Shown: positions 9,337 to 17,707 of the stretch, in pieces
Layout of the letters: every line of letters starts with the position of its first letter
Numbering within the stretch: position 1 is the first letter of the stretch
Source: an uncultured Oscillospiraceae bacterium
GTDB taxonomy: Bacteria > Bacillota > Clostridia > Oscillospirales > Acutalibacteraceae
Direction of reading: 5' to 3'
DNA: 64,000 nucleotides
NCBI GenBank assembly: GCA_949283785.1
Contig: CASDTR010000035.1
Span: forward strand, 1-64,000
Made by a program: the position numbers and the translations under genes
Notes under the pieces: generated by a model
What the model was told of the DNA's origin: nothing
What the model saw: only the letters and a program-made list of their open reading frames with translations
The model's database searches: none

Positions 9337-9565
9337 ACTTAAAGGGCTTGACCTTGATAAAGTATGGGAAAACATTATTATACAAATCGGCGGGGTGAAT
9401 ATTGACGACGGAAATACCTTTGATGAGCAGATTGTGATTGATGAGCGGAGGGCAAAGCTGCAAAAAGAAATTGACAGGCTTGAAAAACTTGCACGAGCTG
9501 AAAAGCAGCCTAAGAAGAAGTTCGAGCTGGTAAGAAAACGGCAGGAGCTTATAAAGCAGCTCTGA
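9278..9565 (+). pseudogene. DUF4391 protein, C-terminal part (other reading frame)
   Basis: This frame carries the rest of the DUF4391 family: ELKGLDLDKVWENIIIQIGG, then NTFDEQIVIDERRAKLQKEI and a basic coiled-coil-like end (KLARAEKQPKKKFELVRK). The ATG at 9254 is before the frameshift point and is not a natural start. It ends in TGA, which shows TGA is a normal stop in this organism. The following gene begins 15 bp later with GGGGAGG as ribosome site, so the operon continues. Confidence 0.8.
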
Positions 9566-9580
9566 TGGGGAGGCAAAAGC

Positions 9581-10984
9581 ATGGGATTATTTGATATTGA
9601 TAACAAGTGGTTCTTTGGCGGTCTGTTTGATTTTAATCATGACGGAAAAACCAGCTGGAGCGAGCAGTTTATGGCTCATAAGATGTTCGAGGAAGGTGCC
9701 AAAGAGCAGAATAACAATAATTTCTGTTCGAATACTTTCGACAGTGACACACTGCATACACACCGGAAAGCCCGCTCAAAAAGTGAAACAACTGTCAGTG
9801 TTACGGTTTCAATAGAGGTTTCCTTTCCTGATCTCAATAAAAAAGAGGACATTAAAGAAGAAGACTATCCCAATAAAAGGCAGTATAATGCTGCTTGTGC
9901 ACTTGCAGGAACAATTATTTACTGCGACGAGGAATGTGAAAGAGAGAAAAAAGCTATATGTAATTTTATTTTGAATAAGTCCTCAGAGCTTGTTGCAGCA
10001 AGATACCTGACAGCTAGTGGAGATTTTCTCTATGCTCAGGCGGTAAAGGATAATTTTGATTTGCCGATAACACTTCCGGATGAGGATGAGAAAAGAGAAT
10101 ATTTTTTTAAGGATATACTCAAAAAGCTGGCAAGAAAGGATATTCCTCTTTGCTTCGAGGTATGGTCATGGTGCTTGGATAATTTTTTGAAATATTCTGA
10201 GTACGACTCTTTTTCAAAAGCGACACTGACAAATCGAATAATAGATGATCTGTATGATTTCCCGGATGAATTTGAGCCGGCACTCATAAAGTATTTAAGC
10301 AGTCATCCGGATTTCAGAAAAGCAGTAATAAGAGAAGCTGATGAGGTTTCAGGCAAACTGCCAAAATTAATTGTTGACGCAATCAAGCTGGATTTGCATG
10401 ATACGGCAAAGCTGCTTTTTGAAGACGGACTTGCGAATGCTGACGGTAAATGGAAACCAATAAACAAGCTTATGTCAGATACTATTCTTTTCGCTGAAAA
10501 TTACGACGAGCTTGAAACGATTGAATATGTAGAGCAAAATCTTTTACCTCTTGTCAAGGCATATCCGGACGGAATGATAGCTGATGAAATTGAAACGTGG
10601 GAAAGAGATATTGCCGAATATAAACTCGATGTTGAAAAGCGATGTGATAAGTACGCTTATCTGAGGGAGGGGAAAGATAGAAAAGCGTTGGGGGAAGGCA
10701 ATAACAAAGAGAAAAAAGCTGTAAATATATCTCAGCAATTGGATGATAAAGCGGTTTATACTTATTGCGGTGTGTTGCTTTCGTTTTCCTCTCGACCATA
10801 TTTTTTCAGAACGGATAAAGATGATATAGAAATCGGCGACAGGGTAATTGTTCCTGTGGGCATTGATAATGAGAAAACGGAAGGCGTTGTAGTTTCAATC
10901 GGGAAATATTTGCGCATAGTAGCTCCGTTTCCTGTTGAAAAAACAAAGTTTATAATAAAAAAAGTTGTACCGGAAGAAGAGTAG
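9581..10984 (+). CDS. EF-hand-like protein with PriA-like C-terminal domain
   Basis: A 467-residue protein of unknown function embedded in the restriction-like operon. Near the N-terminus is FDFNHDGKTSWSEQF, a canonical EF-hand loop (D-x-N-x-D-G with Glu at position 12) following the GGLFDF lead-in. Residues about 70-370 are largely helical. The last ~85 residues (VYTYCGVLLSFSSRPYFF, then IEIGDRVIVPVGIDNEKTEGVVVSI) resemble the beta-barrel 3'-DNA-end binding domain at the N-terminus of PriA. A DNA-binding accessory role is possible but unproven. The start is supported by GGGGAGGCAAAAGC directly upstream. Confidence 0.75.
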   Translation: MGLFDIDNKWFFGGLFDFNHDGKTSWSEQFMAHKMFEEGAKEQNNNNFCSNTFDSDTLHTHRKARSKSETTVSVTVSIEVSFPDLNKKEDIKEEDYPNKRQYNAACALAGTIIYCDEECEREKKAICNFILNKSSELVAARYLTASGDFLYAQAVKDNFDLPITLPDEDEKREYFFKDILKKLARKDIPLCFEVWSWCLDNFLKYSEYDSFSKATLTNRIIDDLYDFPDEFEPALIKYLSSHPDFRKAVIREADEVSGKLPKLIVDAIKLDLHDTAKLLFEDGLANADGKWKPINKLMSDTILFAENYDELETIEYVEQNLLPLVKAYPDGMIADEIETWERDIAEYKLDVEKRCDKYAYLREGKDRKALGEGNNKEKKAVNISQQLDDKAVYTYCGVLLSFSSRPYFFRTDKDDIEIGDRVIVPVGIDNEKTEGVVVSIGKYLRIVAPFPVEKTKFIIKKVVPEEE

Positions 10985-11038
10985 TTAAAGATATCTGAGC
11001 TTGTGCAAAAGATAAAAAATTGAAAGAGGAGTTAAAAG

Positions 11039-11647
11039 ATGTCTAAGGTTTTTGATTTTATCATTGCAAATGCAGGATGGATTATTGCTATTATAGGTTT
11101 CTGTATTCCGCCTGTCAGAGAGTTTTTCATCAAAAAATTTCAATCATCTTTGGACAAAGCGTTAGAGGATAGAAAAAGCTTAAACGATAGAAAAAATTAC
11201 ATTAGCAAGACGAGGTTTGATACTGAATTTCAAATTTACAGAGAACTGTCAAAAAGTTTTTTTAATGCTACAAAAAAGATACACCGTTTAATTCCTTACG
11301 GCGTTTCAACAGTTCCGGTGTTTGAAAACGAAAAAGATAAAGATAAGTATGAGCACGAAATTTACCAGGATGCTTTCAATGACTATATTATTGCCAGGGA
11401 TGCTCTGATTAGTAATGCTCCTTTTATACGAAAAGATATTTATGATAAATATTATGAATTGTTAGAAATATGCAATTTACAATTAAATGTATATTTTCAA
11501 AGATGGAATTTGTCTTTTGCAGGACTAAAGTATGAAGAAAGAATGCCTGAGATTGTGGATTATAAAAGAACAAAAGAAATGACGGATAAGTTTGAAAAAT
11601 TAAACGATGAGGTAAGAAACTACTTGGCAAATTTGGATGTGTTATAA
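11039..11647 (+). CDS. Membrane-anchored protein of unknown function
   Basis: A 202-residue protein with one N-terminal hydrophobic segment (residues about 7-25, FIIANAGWIIAIIGFCI), followed by a basic stretch and a long helical, charged cytoplasmic-type domain. AAAGAGGAG lies upstream of the ATG. No family is recognised. It is one of five small membrane-anchored genes flanking the mod gene (also 11713, 13974, 14629 and 15221), so membrane anchoring is a shared theme of this cluster. Confidence 0.7.
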   Translation: MSKVFDFIIANAGWIIAIIGFCIPPVREFFIKKFQSSLDKALEDRKSLNDRKNYISKTRFDTEFQIYRELSKSFFNATKKIHRLIPYGVSTVPVFENEKDKDKYEHEIYQDAFNDYIIARDALISNAPFIRKDIYDKYYELLEICNLQLNVYFQRWNLSFAGLKYEERMPEIVDYKRTKEMTDKFEKLNDEVRNYLANLDVL

Positions 11648-11712
11648 TATCCGAATAAAGTGCTATATAAATTAAGATCGAAAAATTCAGTTAGAAAAGA
11701 GTTGAGTTTAAA

Positions 11713-12039
11713 TTGAATGCAGTCTTTGAAAAGCTATCCAGACAATGTATTCTACGAATAGCTATATGTTTGTTAGTTTCAATTGTTTTGATTATTTTTT
11801 TACCACCTGATTTTTATTTGAATCTTTTAATTGAAGAAAAATTTAAAGATTTCTATCCAACAGCTATTAAATTGTTCCTTTATAGTGGAGTCTTACTTTT
11901 GGTTTTATATGTTTTAGAGTACATTTTAAAATACACTATGTATGTTTTAAAAAGATTTGCAAGATGGCTTTTAAAAATATGGATAAAAAAATATCAAAAA
12001 AATCATCCCGATGTAAAATTTGAACAGAGAGGTAACTAA
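11713..12039 (+). CDS. Small two-helix membrane protein
   Basis: A 108-residue protein that would begin at TTG (11713) after AAAAGAGTTGAG, as no ATG is placed suitably. There are two hydrophobic segments, about residues 15-33 (IAICLLVSIVLIIFLPP) and 55-75 (LFLYSGVLLLVLYVLEYIL), then a basic C-terminus rich in Lys and Trp. It ends two bases before the mod start, so the two are translationally coupled. Function is unknown; the start choice is uncertain. Confidence 0.55.
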   Translation: MNAVFEKLSRQCILRIAICLLVSIVLIIFLPPDFYLNLLIEEKFKDFYPTAIKLFLYSGVLLLVLYVLEYILKYTMYVLKRFARWLLKIWIKKYQKNHPDVKFEQRGN

Positions 12040-12040
12040 A

Positions 12041-12214
12041 ATGTCTAAGCTCAAAATGCACACGCCGAATAAGGCGGATGAAAACTATAAAAAACTTGCT
12101 GAGCTGTTTCCCAATGCGGTAACTGAGACCATTGACGAAAACGGCGAGGTAGTACGTGCTATTGATAAAGATGTGCTCATGCAGGAGATAAATACAATGG
12201 TAGTAGACGGCTGA
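12041..12214 (+). pseudogene. mod: Type III-like Mod methyltransferase, N-terminal piece before in-frame TGA
   Basis: ATG at 12041 follows AGAGGTAACTAA and begins MSKLKMHTPNKADENYKKLA, the usual start of these site-specific adenine methyltransferases. The frame then meets TGA at 12212-12214 and continues without any shift into EERYQFTWPDKKKSV and the large downstream frame. Relatives read GREERYQ here, so a CGA to TGA change is the simplest explanation. The rest of the protein could only be made by read-through or by restart at an internal codon. Confidence 0.82.
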
Positions 12215-12256
12215 GAGGAACGATATCAGTTTACATGGCCTGATAAGAAAAAGTCA

Positions 12257-13972
12257 GTGCTGTTTGCGAATGCACCCATAGCAAAAACCCTCAGACCATG
12301 CAGAGAAGAAAGTGTTGATTTTGATAATACAGAAAATCTGTACATAGAGGGCGACAATCTTGAAGTGCTCAAGCTTTTGCAGGAAACCTATCTCGGCAAA
12401 TTTAATCTTATTTATATTGATCCTCCATATAACACAGGGAATGATATTCTTTATGCTAATGATTATTCAGTCAGGCAGGAGGAATATGAAGAAAAATATG
12501 AATTAGATAGTGAAGGGAATTATCTGTACACTAATACTGATTTAAACGGTAGATATCATACTAACTGGTTAAATATGATAAATCAACGTATCCGTCTTGC
12601 CAAAAATCTTTTGACTGAAGATGGCTTTTTTGCAATTGCTATTGACCACAACGAATTGTTCAATCTTGGTCAAGTTTGTGATGAGGTTTTTGGTTTTTGT
12701 AATCGAATTGGAATAATAACTGTGGTACATAAACCTGAGGGTAGAAACCAAGCAAAATTTATTGGTCCGAGTAATGAGTTTATGTTGTTGTATGCAAAAA
12801 ATGAAACAGTTGCTAAACTTCAGAATGTGGTACTTGACCCTGAGATATCAGCAAAATATGATAAAAAAGATGATGCAGGCCATTACAGGCTGCAGAACTT
12901 TATTAGAATGACCGACGGAAAACTTGCCTACAGAAGTGTAAGGCCAAAATTTTGGTATCCGATATATGTAGACGTAACTAACAATAAAATCTCAACGAAT
13001 AAATCTGATTTATGTGTAGACTGTATTGAAGTTTACCCTAAGACAAAAGCTGGAGTAGAAATGAGTTGGAAAGTGTTGCCTAACTCAGCTCAAGAACTTA
13101 TTGAAAATGGTAACCTAATTCTAAGCGTAGATAAAGAAGGCTTCATCACGATTATGGAAAAAATCAGAGAGAAGCAAGTTATTAAAACTCATTGGATAAG
13201 AAAAGAATATAATGCAATTAAGTATGGTACAAAAATTGTTAATGAATTACTAAAGGCAAATCTTTTTGACTTCCCTAAATCGTTGTTTTTAGTAGAAGAT
13301 GTTATAAAATTATGCTGTCCACCAAATGGTATGGTGCTTGATTTTTTTTCTGGTTCAGCAACAACAGCACATGCTACTATTTTGTCAAATTTGAGAGATA
13401 ATGGAACTAGAAAATTTGTTATTGCTCAAATTCCAGCTTCTTGTCCAGAAAATAGTGCAGCCTATAAAGAGGGTTATAAAAACATCTGTGAAATCGGCAA
13501 AGAGCGTATTCGCAGAGCTGGTGCAAAAATTAAAGAAGAAAATCCGCTTACAACACAAAACCTTGATGTCGGTTTTCGTGTTCTCAAGTGCGACAGCTCC
13601 AATATGAAAGATGTCTATTATAATCCTTCTGAGTATGAGCCGTCGCTGTTCTCAGGTCTTTCAGACAATATCAAAGAGGACAGAACTCCGGAAGACCTGT
13701 TATTCCAGGTAATGCTTGATTTAGGTGTTCTGCTTTCAAGTAAAATTGAAGAAACAACTATTGCCGGCAAAAAGGTATTCAATGTTGCGGATGGCTTCCT
13801 TATCGCCTGCTTTGATGAGAAAGTAACCGACGAAACCATTACAGCCGTCGCAAAACAGAAGCCTTATTATTTTGTAATGCGTGACAGCTCCATGGCTTCC
13901 GACAGTGTTGCCGCCAATTTTGAGCAGATTTTCGCTGCATATAGCCCTGAAACTGTAAGGAAGGTACTGTAA
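12257..13972 (+). CDS. mod: Site-specific DNA adenine methyltransferase (type III Mod-like), main part
   Basis: A 571-residue remainder of the Mod protein from an internal start (or after read-through of the TGA at 12212). Motif IV DPPYNTGND lies near residues 53-61, before the SAM-binding DFFSGSATTAHA near 360-371; this is the beta-class order of type III Mod enzymes. The middle carries the variable target-recognition region. The C-terminal part (FRVLKCDSSNMKDVYYNP) is typical of the family. In working systems Mod methylates adenine in the recognition site and guides the partner Res; no Res is present downstream. Confidence 0.88.
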   Translation: MLFANAPIAKTLRPCREESVDFDNTENLYIEGDNLEVLKLLQETYLGKFNLIYIDPPYNTGNDILYANDYSVRQEEYEEKYELDSEGNYLYTNTDLNGRYHTNWLNMINQRIRLAKNLLTEDGFFAIAIDHNELFNLGQVCDEVFGFCNRIGIITVVHKPEGRNQAKFIGPSNEFMLLYAKNETVAKLQNVVLDPEISAKYDKKDDAGHYRLQNFIRMTDGKLAYRSVRPKFWYPIYVDVTNNKISTNKSDLCVDCIEVYPKTKAGVEMSWKVLPNSAQELIENGNLILSVDKEGFITIMEKIREKQVIKTHWIRKEYNAIKYGTKIVNELLKANLFDFPKSLFLVEDVIKLCCPPNGMVLDFFSGSATTAHATILSNLRDNGTRKFVIAQIPASCPENSAAYKEGYKNICEIGKERIRRAGAKIKEENPLTTQNLDVGFRVLKCDSSNMKDVYYNPSEYEPSLFSGLSDNIKEDRTPEDLLFQVMLDLGVLLSSKIEETTIAGKKVFNVADGFLIACFDEKVTDETITAVAKQKPYYFVMRDSSMASDSVAANFEQIFAAYSPETVRKVL

Positions 13973-13973
13973 T

Positions 13974-14612
13974 ATGGGCGATATTTTTAAATTTAATTTT
14001 CCTATTGGCTGGGACGAGCTGGGCGTAATTTTTACTTCTCTGGGTGCGATTTTTACTTTTTTTGCTGTGATTGTGGCTTTATTTGCTAATCATAATTCCG
14101 GGAAGCAATTGAAAAAAGCGCTTCAAATGCATGAACAGTCAAAAAATATAGAACTATTTGATAAGAGAGTGGCTTTGATAGAAGATATAAAAAATAATGT
14201 AACTATATCATATACAGCATTAAAATTGCTATTTAATGATGAAATTGTTTCTTCAATGGAGGCGTATACGAAGAGTCACAACATTGTTGGGGATTATAAA
14301 ATGGATGATCATAGTTACTGGATTTTATTTAATAAGCAGTATGGATATGAAAAACAGCATCTGATAATGAAATTGTTTAGATATTGTGATGATTTTGATA
14401 ATTTGACTGATAAACAAAAATCTGATTTCAAAAGTCTATGTGATTCATATACAGTATGTGCTTCGGGAGAGAATGGAGTTGAAAGGACAATTAATTATTA
14501 TGATATTGCTGAAAATTTAACCAAAGCACGTGCCGCCGATGAAGCAAATAAAGAGGTGCTTATCAAACAAATGGAACAATATATTTCTGATTCGATAAAG
14601 CCGCTTTCCTGA
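13974..14612 (+). CDS. Membrane-anchored protein of unknown function
   Basis: A 212-residue protein starting one base after the mod stop codon, so coupled to it. One long hydrophobic segment (about residues 17-43, LGVIFTSLGAIFTFFAVIVALF) is followed by a mostly helical cytoplasmic domain. It ends in TGA. No family is assigned. Similar small membrane-anchored passenger genes are common in restriction islands, but here several occur in a row. Confidence 0.7.
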   Translation: MGDIFKFNFPIGWDELGVIFTSLGAIFTFFAVIVALFANHNSGKQLKKALQMHEQSKNIELFDKRVALIEDIKNNVTISYTALKLLFNDEIVSSMEAYTKSHNIVGDYKMDDHSYWILFNKQYGYEKQHLIMKLFRYCDDFDNLTDKQKSDFKSLCDSYTVCASGENGVERTINYYDIAENLTKARAADEANKEVLIKQMEQYISDSIKPLS

Positions 14613-14628
14613 GGAGACAAATAAAACT

Positions 14629-15135
14629 ATGAAATTTGATTTTTCTGCTCCGCTGACGTTAGGTGAAGTTATAACAATCCTTATCGGCGCAGCACCTGTT
14701 TTAGCAACGATTGTAACTGTCATTGTAAAAAAATTCAGAAAAGTATTTTATGCAGAGCCAATTATAAGAGTGGATAATTGTGATGGTTTGTGCATGAATA
14801 TAATAGTGGACTTACATAATATTACACCAAATACAATACTGATAACGGATGCTGTTGTGGTTAAAAGGCTTTTTGGTATATTAAAAAAAGATATTTGGGG
14901 TGAAGATATACTCAATGTACCTATTAATGTGATTGGAAATGGGCATGTTGAATTGTCGATAAGAATACACCCACTTTTTTATGATAGATTAGCTGACGAA
15001 AAAAATAAATTTATCAATTTATGGATTCCTTATTTATGTGTAACAGATGCTTCTAAAAGGAAGCACTATATTAGATTAATTTCAAATGTTGAATTTTTAA
15101 AGTCTCTAATAGAGTTTTATTTGATAGAGACATAA
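14629..15135 (+). CDS. Single-pass membrane protein (paralogue 1 of 2)
   Basis: A 168-residue protein preceded by GAGGAGACAA. It has an N-terminal membrane segment (about residues 12-32), then a beta-rich domain with LWIPYLCVTDASKRKHYIRL near the end. The next gene has the same layout and the same closing motif (FWVPYLCVIDSNGRKKYIKI), so the two are paralogues from a tandem duplication. The function is unknown. Confidence 0.7.
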   Translation: MKFDFSAPLTLGEVITILIGAAPVLATIVTVIVKKFRKVFYAEPIIRVDNCDGLCMNIIVDLHNITPNTILITDAVVVKRLFGILKKDIWGEDILNVPINVIGNGHVELSIRIHPLFYDRLADEKNKFINLWIPYLCVTDASKRKHYIRLISNVEFLKSLIEFYLIET

Positions 15136-15220
15136 AATTGCAGAAAGAACATAAAACCATTGCAAAAACATCGGGCGATTGTAATGGGAGAACGCTGTAA
15201 AGAATAATGAAGGTGCTGTA

Positions 15221-15778
15221 ATGATTTTTGATGCAACTGTTCCTGTTACTTGGAGTGATATTTTATCCTCTACTCTATCCCTTTGTTCTGTGGTCATCTC
15301 TGTAATTGCTTTGTTTAGAACTTTTTATAGAAAAAAGTTTTATGGAAGTGCTTGGATTGTAAATACAGAGGGTGAAACATTAGGTGTACGTATAGAAGCT
15401 ACACTGTACAATATATCCGGCACAAGCATATTGGTTAAAGATGCATATGTTTGTGAACGTTTTTTAAAACTTTTTTATAATCGCAAACACATATTGTGGA
15501 GAGACTTTATAAAAAATCCGTTTTTCATTAAGAACGATGATTCTTATGAGATGACTATGGATTTGTGTTTATATTATGATTCACTGATAGATGGAAGAAA
15601 AAATAGACATTCACGATTCTGGGTACCATATTTATGTGTGATAGATAGTAATGGCAGGAAAAAATATATAAAAATTGATAAAAATATGGTGCTCCTGGAA
15701 AAGCTTGATATGGCAATATGCAAAGCCAGTTTGGATTTGTTTGAAAAAACAAGAGTAAACAAAAAAGCTGATGAATAA
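15221..15778 (+). CDS. Single-pass membrane protein (paralogue 2 of 2)
   Basis: A 185-residue protein with GAAGGTGCTGTA ahead of its ATG. It shares with the preceding gene an FDA/FSAP start, one membrane segment near residues 14-32, a segment on local interactions (LYNISGTSILVKDAYV versus LHNITPNTILITDAVV), and the VPYLCVID motif. A further ribosome-site-like AGAAAGGTGCAG and ATG follow at 15820-15838, but no gene continues there, indicating a lost downstream neighbour. Confidence 0.7.
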   Translation: MIFDATVPVTWSDILSSTLSLCSVVISVIALFRTFYRKKFYGSAWIVNTEGETLGVRIEATLYNISGTSILVKDAYVCERFLKLFYNRKHILWRDFIKNPFFIKNDDSYEMTMDLCLYYDSLIDGRKNRHSRFWVPYLCVIDSNGRKKYIKIDKNMVLLEKLDMAICKASLDLFEKTRVNKKADE

Positions 15779-15868
15779 AGTATCACAAGTTTTAAAATTA
15801 TAACAACTCTGTAAAAAAGAAAGGTGCAGTAACAATGCCGCCCACCCATAAGGAAGTAATGGTATCTT

Positions 15869-15903
15869 GCAGGGCAGCATGGCAAATTGCTATGCTGTCC
15901 TGC
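15869..15903. other. Hairpin at recombinase-remnant boundary
   Basis: GCAGGGCAGCAT (15869-15880) pairs with ATGCTGTCCTGC (15892-15903), with one wobble. It overlaps the stop codon of the minus-strand chimeric gene. It could end that transcript, although no clear U-run follows, or mark the end of a mobile element. Confidence 0.5.
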
Positions 15904-16510
15904 TTTTCCTTTGCCGTTCAATGGTCTGCTTGTCCTCGTCCTGCTTCAGTTCCCCGACGAAGTTCCAGATAATCTGGATTTTCTGCCGCCGGTGGCCTCT
16001 GGACTTGTCCGGTGCGTGGACGATAATTTTCTTCACAAACTCATTGACAATCGTAGGCGTAAGTTCGGTAACCCCTACATACTTCCGAATGACCGCCGCG
16101 AAACTGTCAAAATCCGCTTTGTCCTGCTCGTAGGCATTTACCATTTCCCGGTCTGCCTTGACCTTTTCCGTCAGTTCTTTCTGCTCCGCTTCATACTCGG
16201 CGAATAACTTCAAAAACCGTTCGTGAGAGATTGCGCCGGATATATCGTCCTCATAGATAAGTTTGAGCTTGATTTTATCCCAGTCTTCCCGCAATTCTAC
16301 TTTTCTTCCCAGTGTGCGTACTGCTTTGCTGTCCGGCGCCAGCATACAGCCGATACGATGGCGCACATCAAAGCTCTTGGAAGCGTGATACGCACGGTTG
16401 CAGGAGGAAAAACGCATACCGTCATGGTAAATAAAGCAGGGAAAATCGTTATCCAGAAAAGCATATTTCCCTTTAAAAGAATCAATCACAGTCTTTTCCA
16501 TGTGCTTCAC
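15890..16510 (-). CDS. Chimeric gene: NADAR domain joined to serine-recombinase C-terminal tail
   Basis: The N-terminal ~87 residues match the NADAR (YbiA-like) fold: DSFKGKYAFLDNDFPC, YHDGMRFSSCNRAYHASK, then LGRKVELREDWDKIKLKL. The remaining ~120 residues are the tail of a large serine recombinase of the Tn4451/Tn5397 type: YEDDISGAISHERFLKLFAEY, AEQKELTEKV, then VTELTPTIVNEFVKKIIVHA and the HRRQKIQIIWNF end. The junction near residue 88 preserves the frame. NADAR enzymes remove ADP-ribose from guanine or process NAD-derived metabolites; here the domain's own C-terminal helices are missing. The gene starts 4 bp after the WYL regulator stop, so both share one transcript. Confidence 0.78.
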   Translation of the reverse strand: MKHMEKTVIDSFKGKYAFLDNDFPCFIYHDGMRFSSCNRAYHASKSFDVRHRIGCMLAPDSKAVRTLGRKVELREDWDKIKLKLIYEDDISGAISHERFLKLFAEYEAEQKELTEKVKADREMVNAYEQDKADFDSFAAVIRKYVGVTELTPTIVNEFVKKIIVHAPDKSRGHRRQKIQIIWNFVGELKQDEDKQTIERQRKSRTA

Positions 16511-16514
16511 TCCT

Positions 16515-17579
16515 TTAATAATTGTTTTTATATTTTCTCACGGTTTCCTCCATGATGTTCCTTACCTTGTCCGCAAATTCTGCGGGCTCCAGTACAATTA
16601 CATCCGGTGAAAACGCTTTTGCAAACTGTTCCATGGACATTTCGTTAGTGTAGGCGGTTACGGTGACGCCTTCGTCATTTTCATCTGAAAATGTAACATC
16701 TTTCCCAAACATGTCTATTACATCGCTTATCATCGGCCTTGTTATGCGGAATTTGACCCGTACACTGTCGCTGGAAAACATATATATGTGTTCTTTCATG
16801 TATTCTGCGAGATTAAGGCGCTGTCCGTTTGCGCCGTGTAGAGTTTGGAACGGCTTTACAGGCTCGTCCAGAATTTGCAGCTCTCTTATGCGGTCAATTC
16901 GGTAATTTGAAATATCGTTGTATTTGTCATAGTTGCAAATCAGATAATATTTTCCCTCTTTGATCGCCATCTGGTAAGGGCTCACAATATATTCCCTTTC
17001 GGTTCCGTCAGGACGCTTTTTCGGATGCATCTTTTTGTCGGTTCCATACTCTGCATATTTGAAAATTACTTTCTTGCCGTGACTTATTGCCTCATCCAGT
17101 AATTCTATATTTAAAAAAATTTGTTTGTTGTCGGTTCTGTCATCGGCCAGCAAGGCGATGTGTTTCATCCTTGAATGAAAATATACGCTTGATAATCCCT
17201 CAATTTTGCTTAAAAGCCTTTTGCGTTGATTGTAGGGGATGTGCTTTGAAGAAATCAGACTGTCAATGATAAGCCGCAGCTCACTGTCATCAAATTCACG
17301 TTTCAGATAAAAGTCTGACAGGATATATGTTTCCTCCATTTCACCTGTCTGTGAATTCGGCATCATGCGCAGAGTTTCGCTGTATTCTATTTCATAACCG
17401 AAATCAATCAGATTCATGAGATTGCGTTTGATTGTTTTTCTGTCAGCCTTCATGTGATATTCCTTTTGCAGGATTTCCGCTATTTCCTTTTGGCTGAGTC
17501 TGTGGTCAGCATCGGTGTAGCGACGGAGAATGTCCAGAATATTCATTATAATAAGCTTTTTCGGCTGAGTTTCATACAT
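16515..17579 (-). CDS. WYL-domain transcriptional regulator (copy 1)
   Basis: A 354-residue regulator. The N-terminal winged helix (residues about 10-70) includes HRLSQKEIAEILQKEY and DRKTIKRNLMNLIDFGYEI. The WYL domain (about 165-240) has the ligand-pocket segment EYIVSPYQMAIKEGKYYLIC and NYRIDRI. The C-terminal extension (WCX-like) spans about 260-350. WYL regulators often control phage-defence genes by sensing nucleic-acid-type ligands. It drives the NADAR chimera directly downstream and is a close paralogue of the regulator at 19124. A promoter and a dyad shared with that paralogue lie upstream. Confidence 0.9.
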   Translation of the reverse strand: MYETQPKKLIIMNILDILRRYTDADHRLSQKEIAEILQKEYHMKADRKTIKRNLMNLIDFGYEIEYSETLRMMPNSQTGEMEETYILSDFYLKREFDDSELRLIIDSLISSKHIPYNQRKRLLSKIEGLSSVYFHSRMKHIALLADDRTDNKQIFLNIELLDEAISHGKKVIFKYAEYGTDKKMHPKKRPDGTEREYIVSPYQMAIKEGKYYLICNYDKYNDISNYRIDRIRELQILDEPVKPFQTLHGANGQRLNLAEYMKEHIYMFSSDSVRVKFRITRPMISDVIDMFGKDVTFSDENDEGVTVTAYTNEMSMEQFAKAFSPDVIVLEPAEFADKVRNIMEETVRKYKNNY

Positions 17580-17608
17580 TGTCTAAATCCCCCATTAATT
17601 ATGATTTA

Positions 17609-17636
17609 ATTATATCATTTGTCTGAATTTTTACAA
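17609..17636 (-). promoter_or_regulatory. Promoter of WYL regulator copy 1
   Basis: Read on the minus strand: -35 TTGTAA (17636-17631), 16-bp spacer, -10 TATAAT (17614-17609), about 30 bp ahead of the ATG. Confidence 0.6.
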
Positions 17637-17638
17637 TC

Positions 17639-17660
17639 TTGTTATACATTGTAACAATAA
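17639..17660. promoter_or_regulatory. Dyad upstream of WYL copy 1, candidate operator
   Basis: TTGTTATAC (17639-17647) faces TAACAATAA (17652-17660), forming an imperfect palindrome just upstream of the -35. The same TTGTTATAC ... ACAATAA arrangement occurs at the promoter of the paralogous WYL gene (20204-20226), so it is likely the shared autoregulatory site. Confidence 0.5.
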
Positions 17661-17707
17661 GGCACTTTATACAAATATGCGATCTGTTTTTTTCTATCAA
17701 TGTTTCA

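Noticed and set aside
15866-16207. Plus-strand frames over the NADAR/recombinase gene
   Set aside because: The minus strand carries recognisable NADAR and recombinase motifs; the plus frames are shadows.
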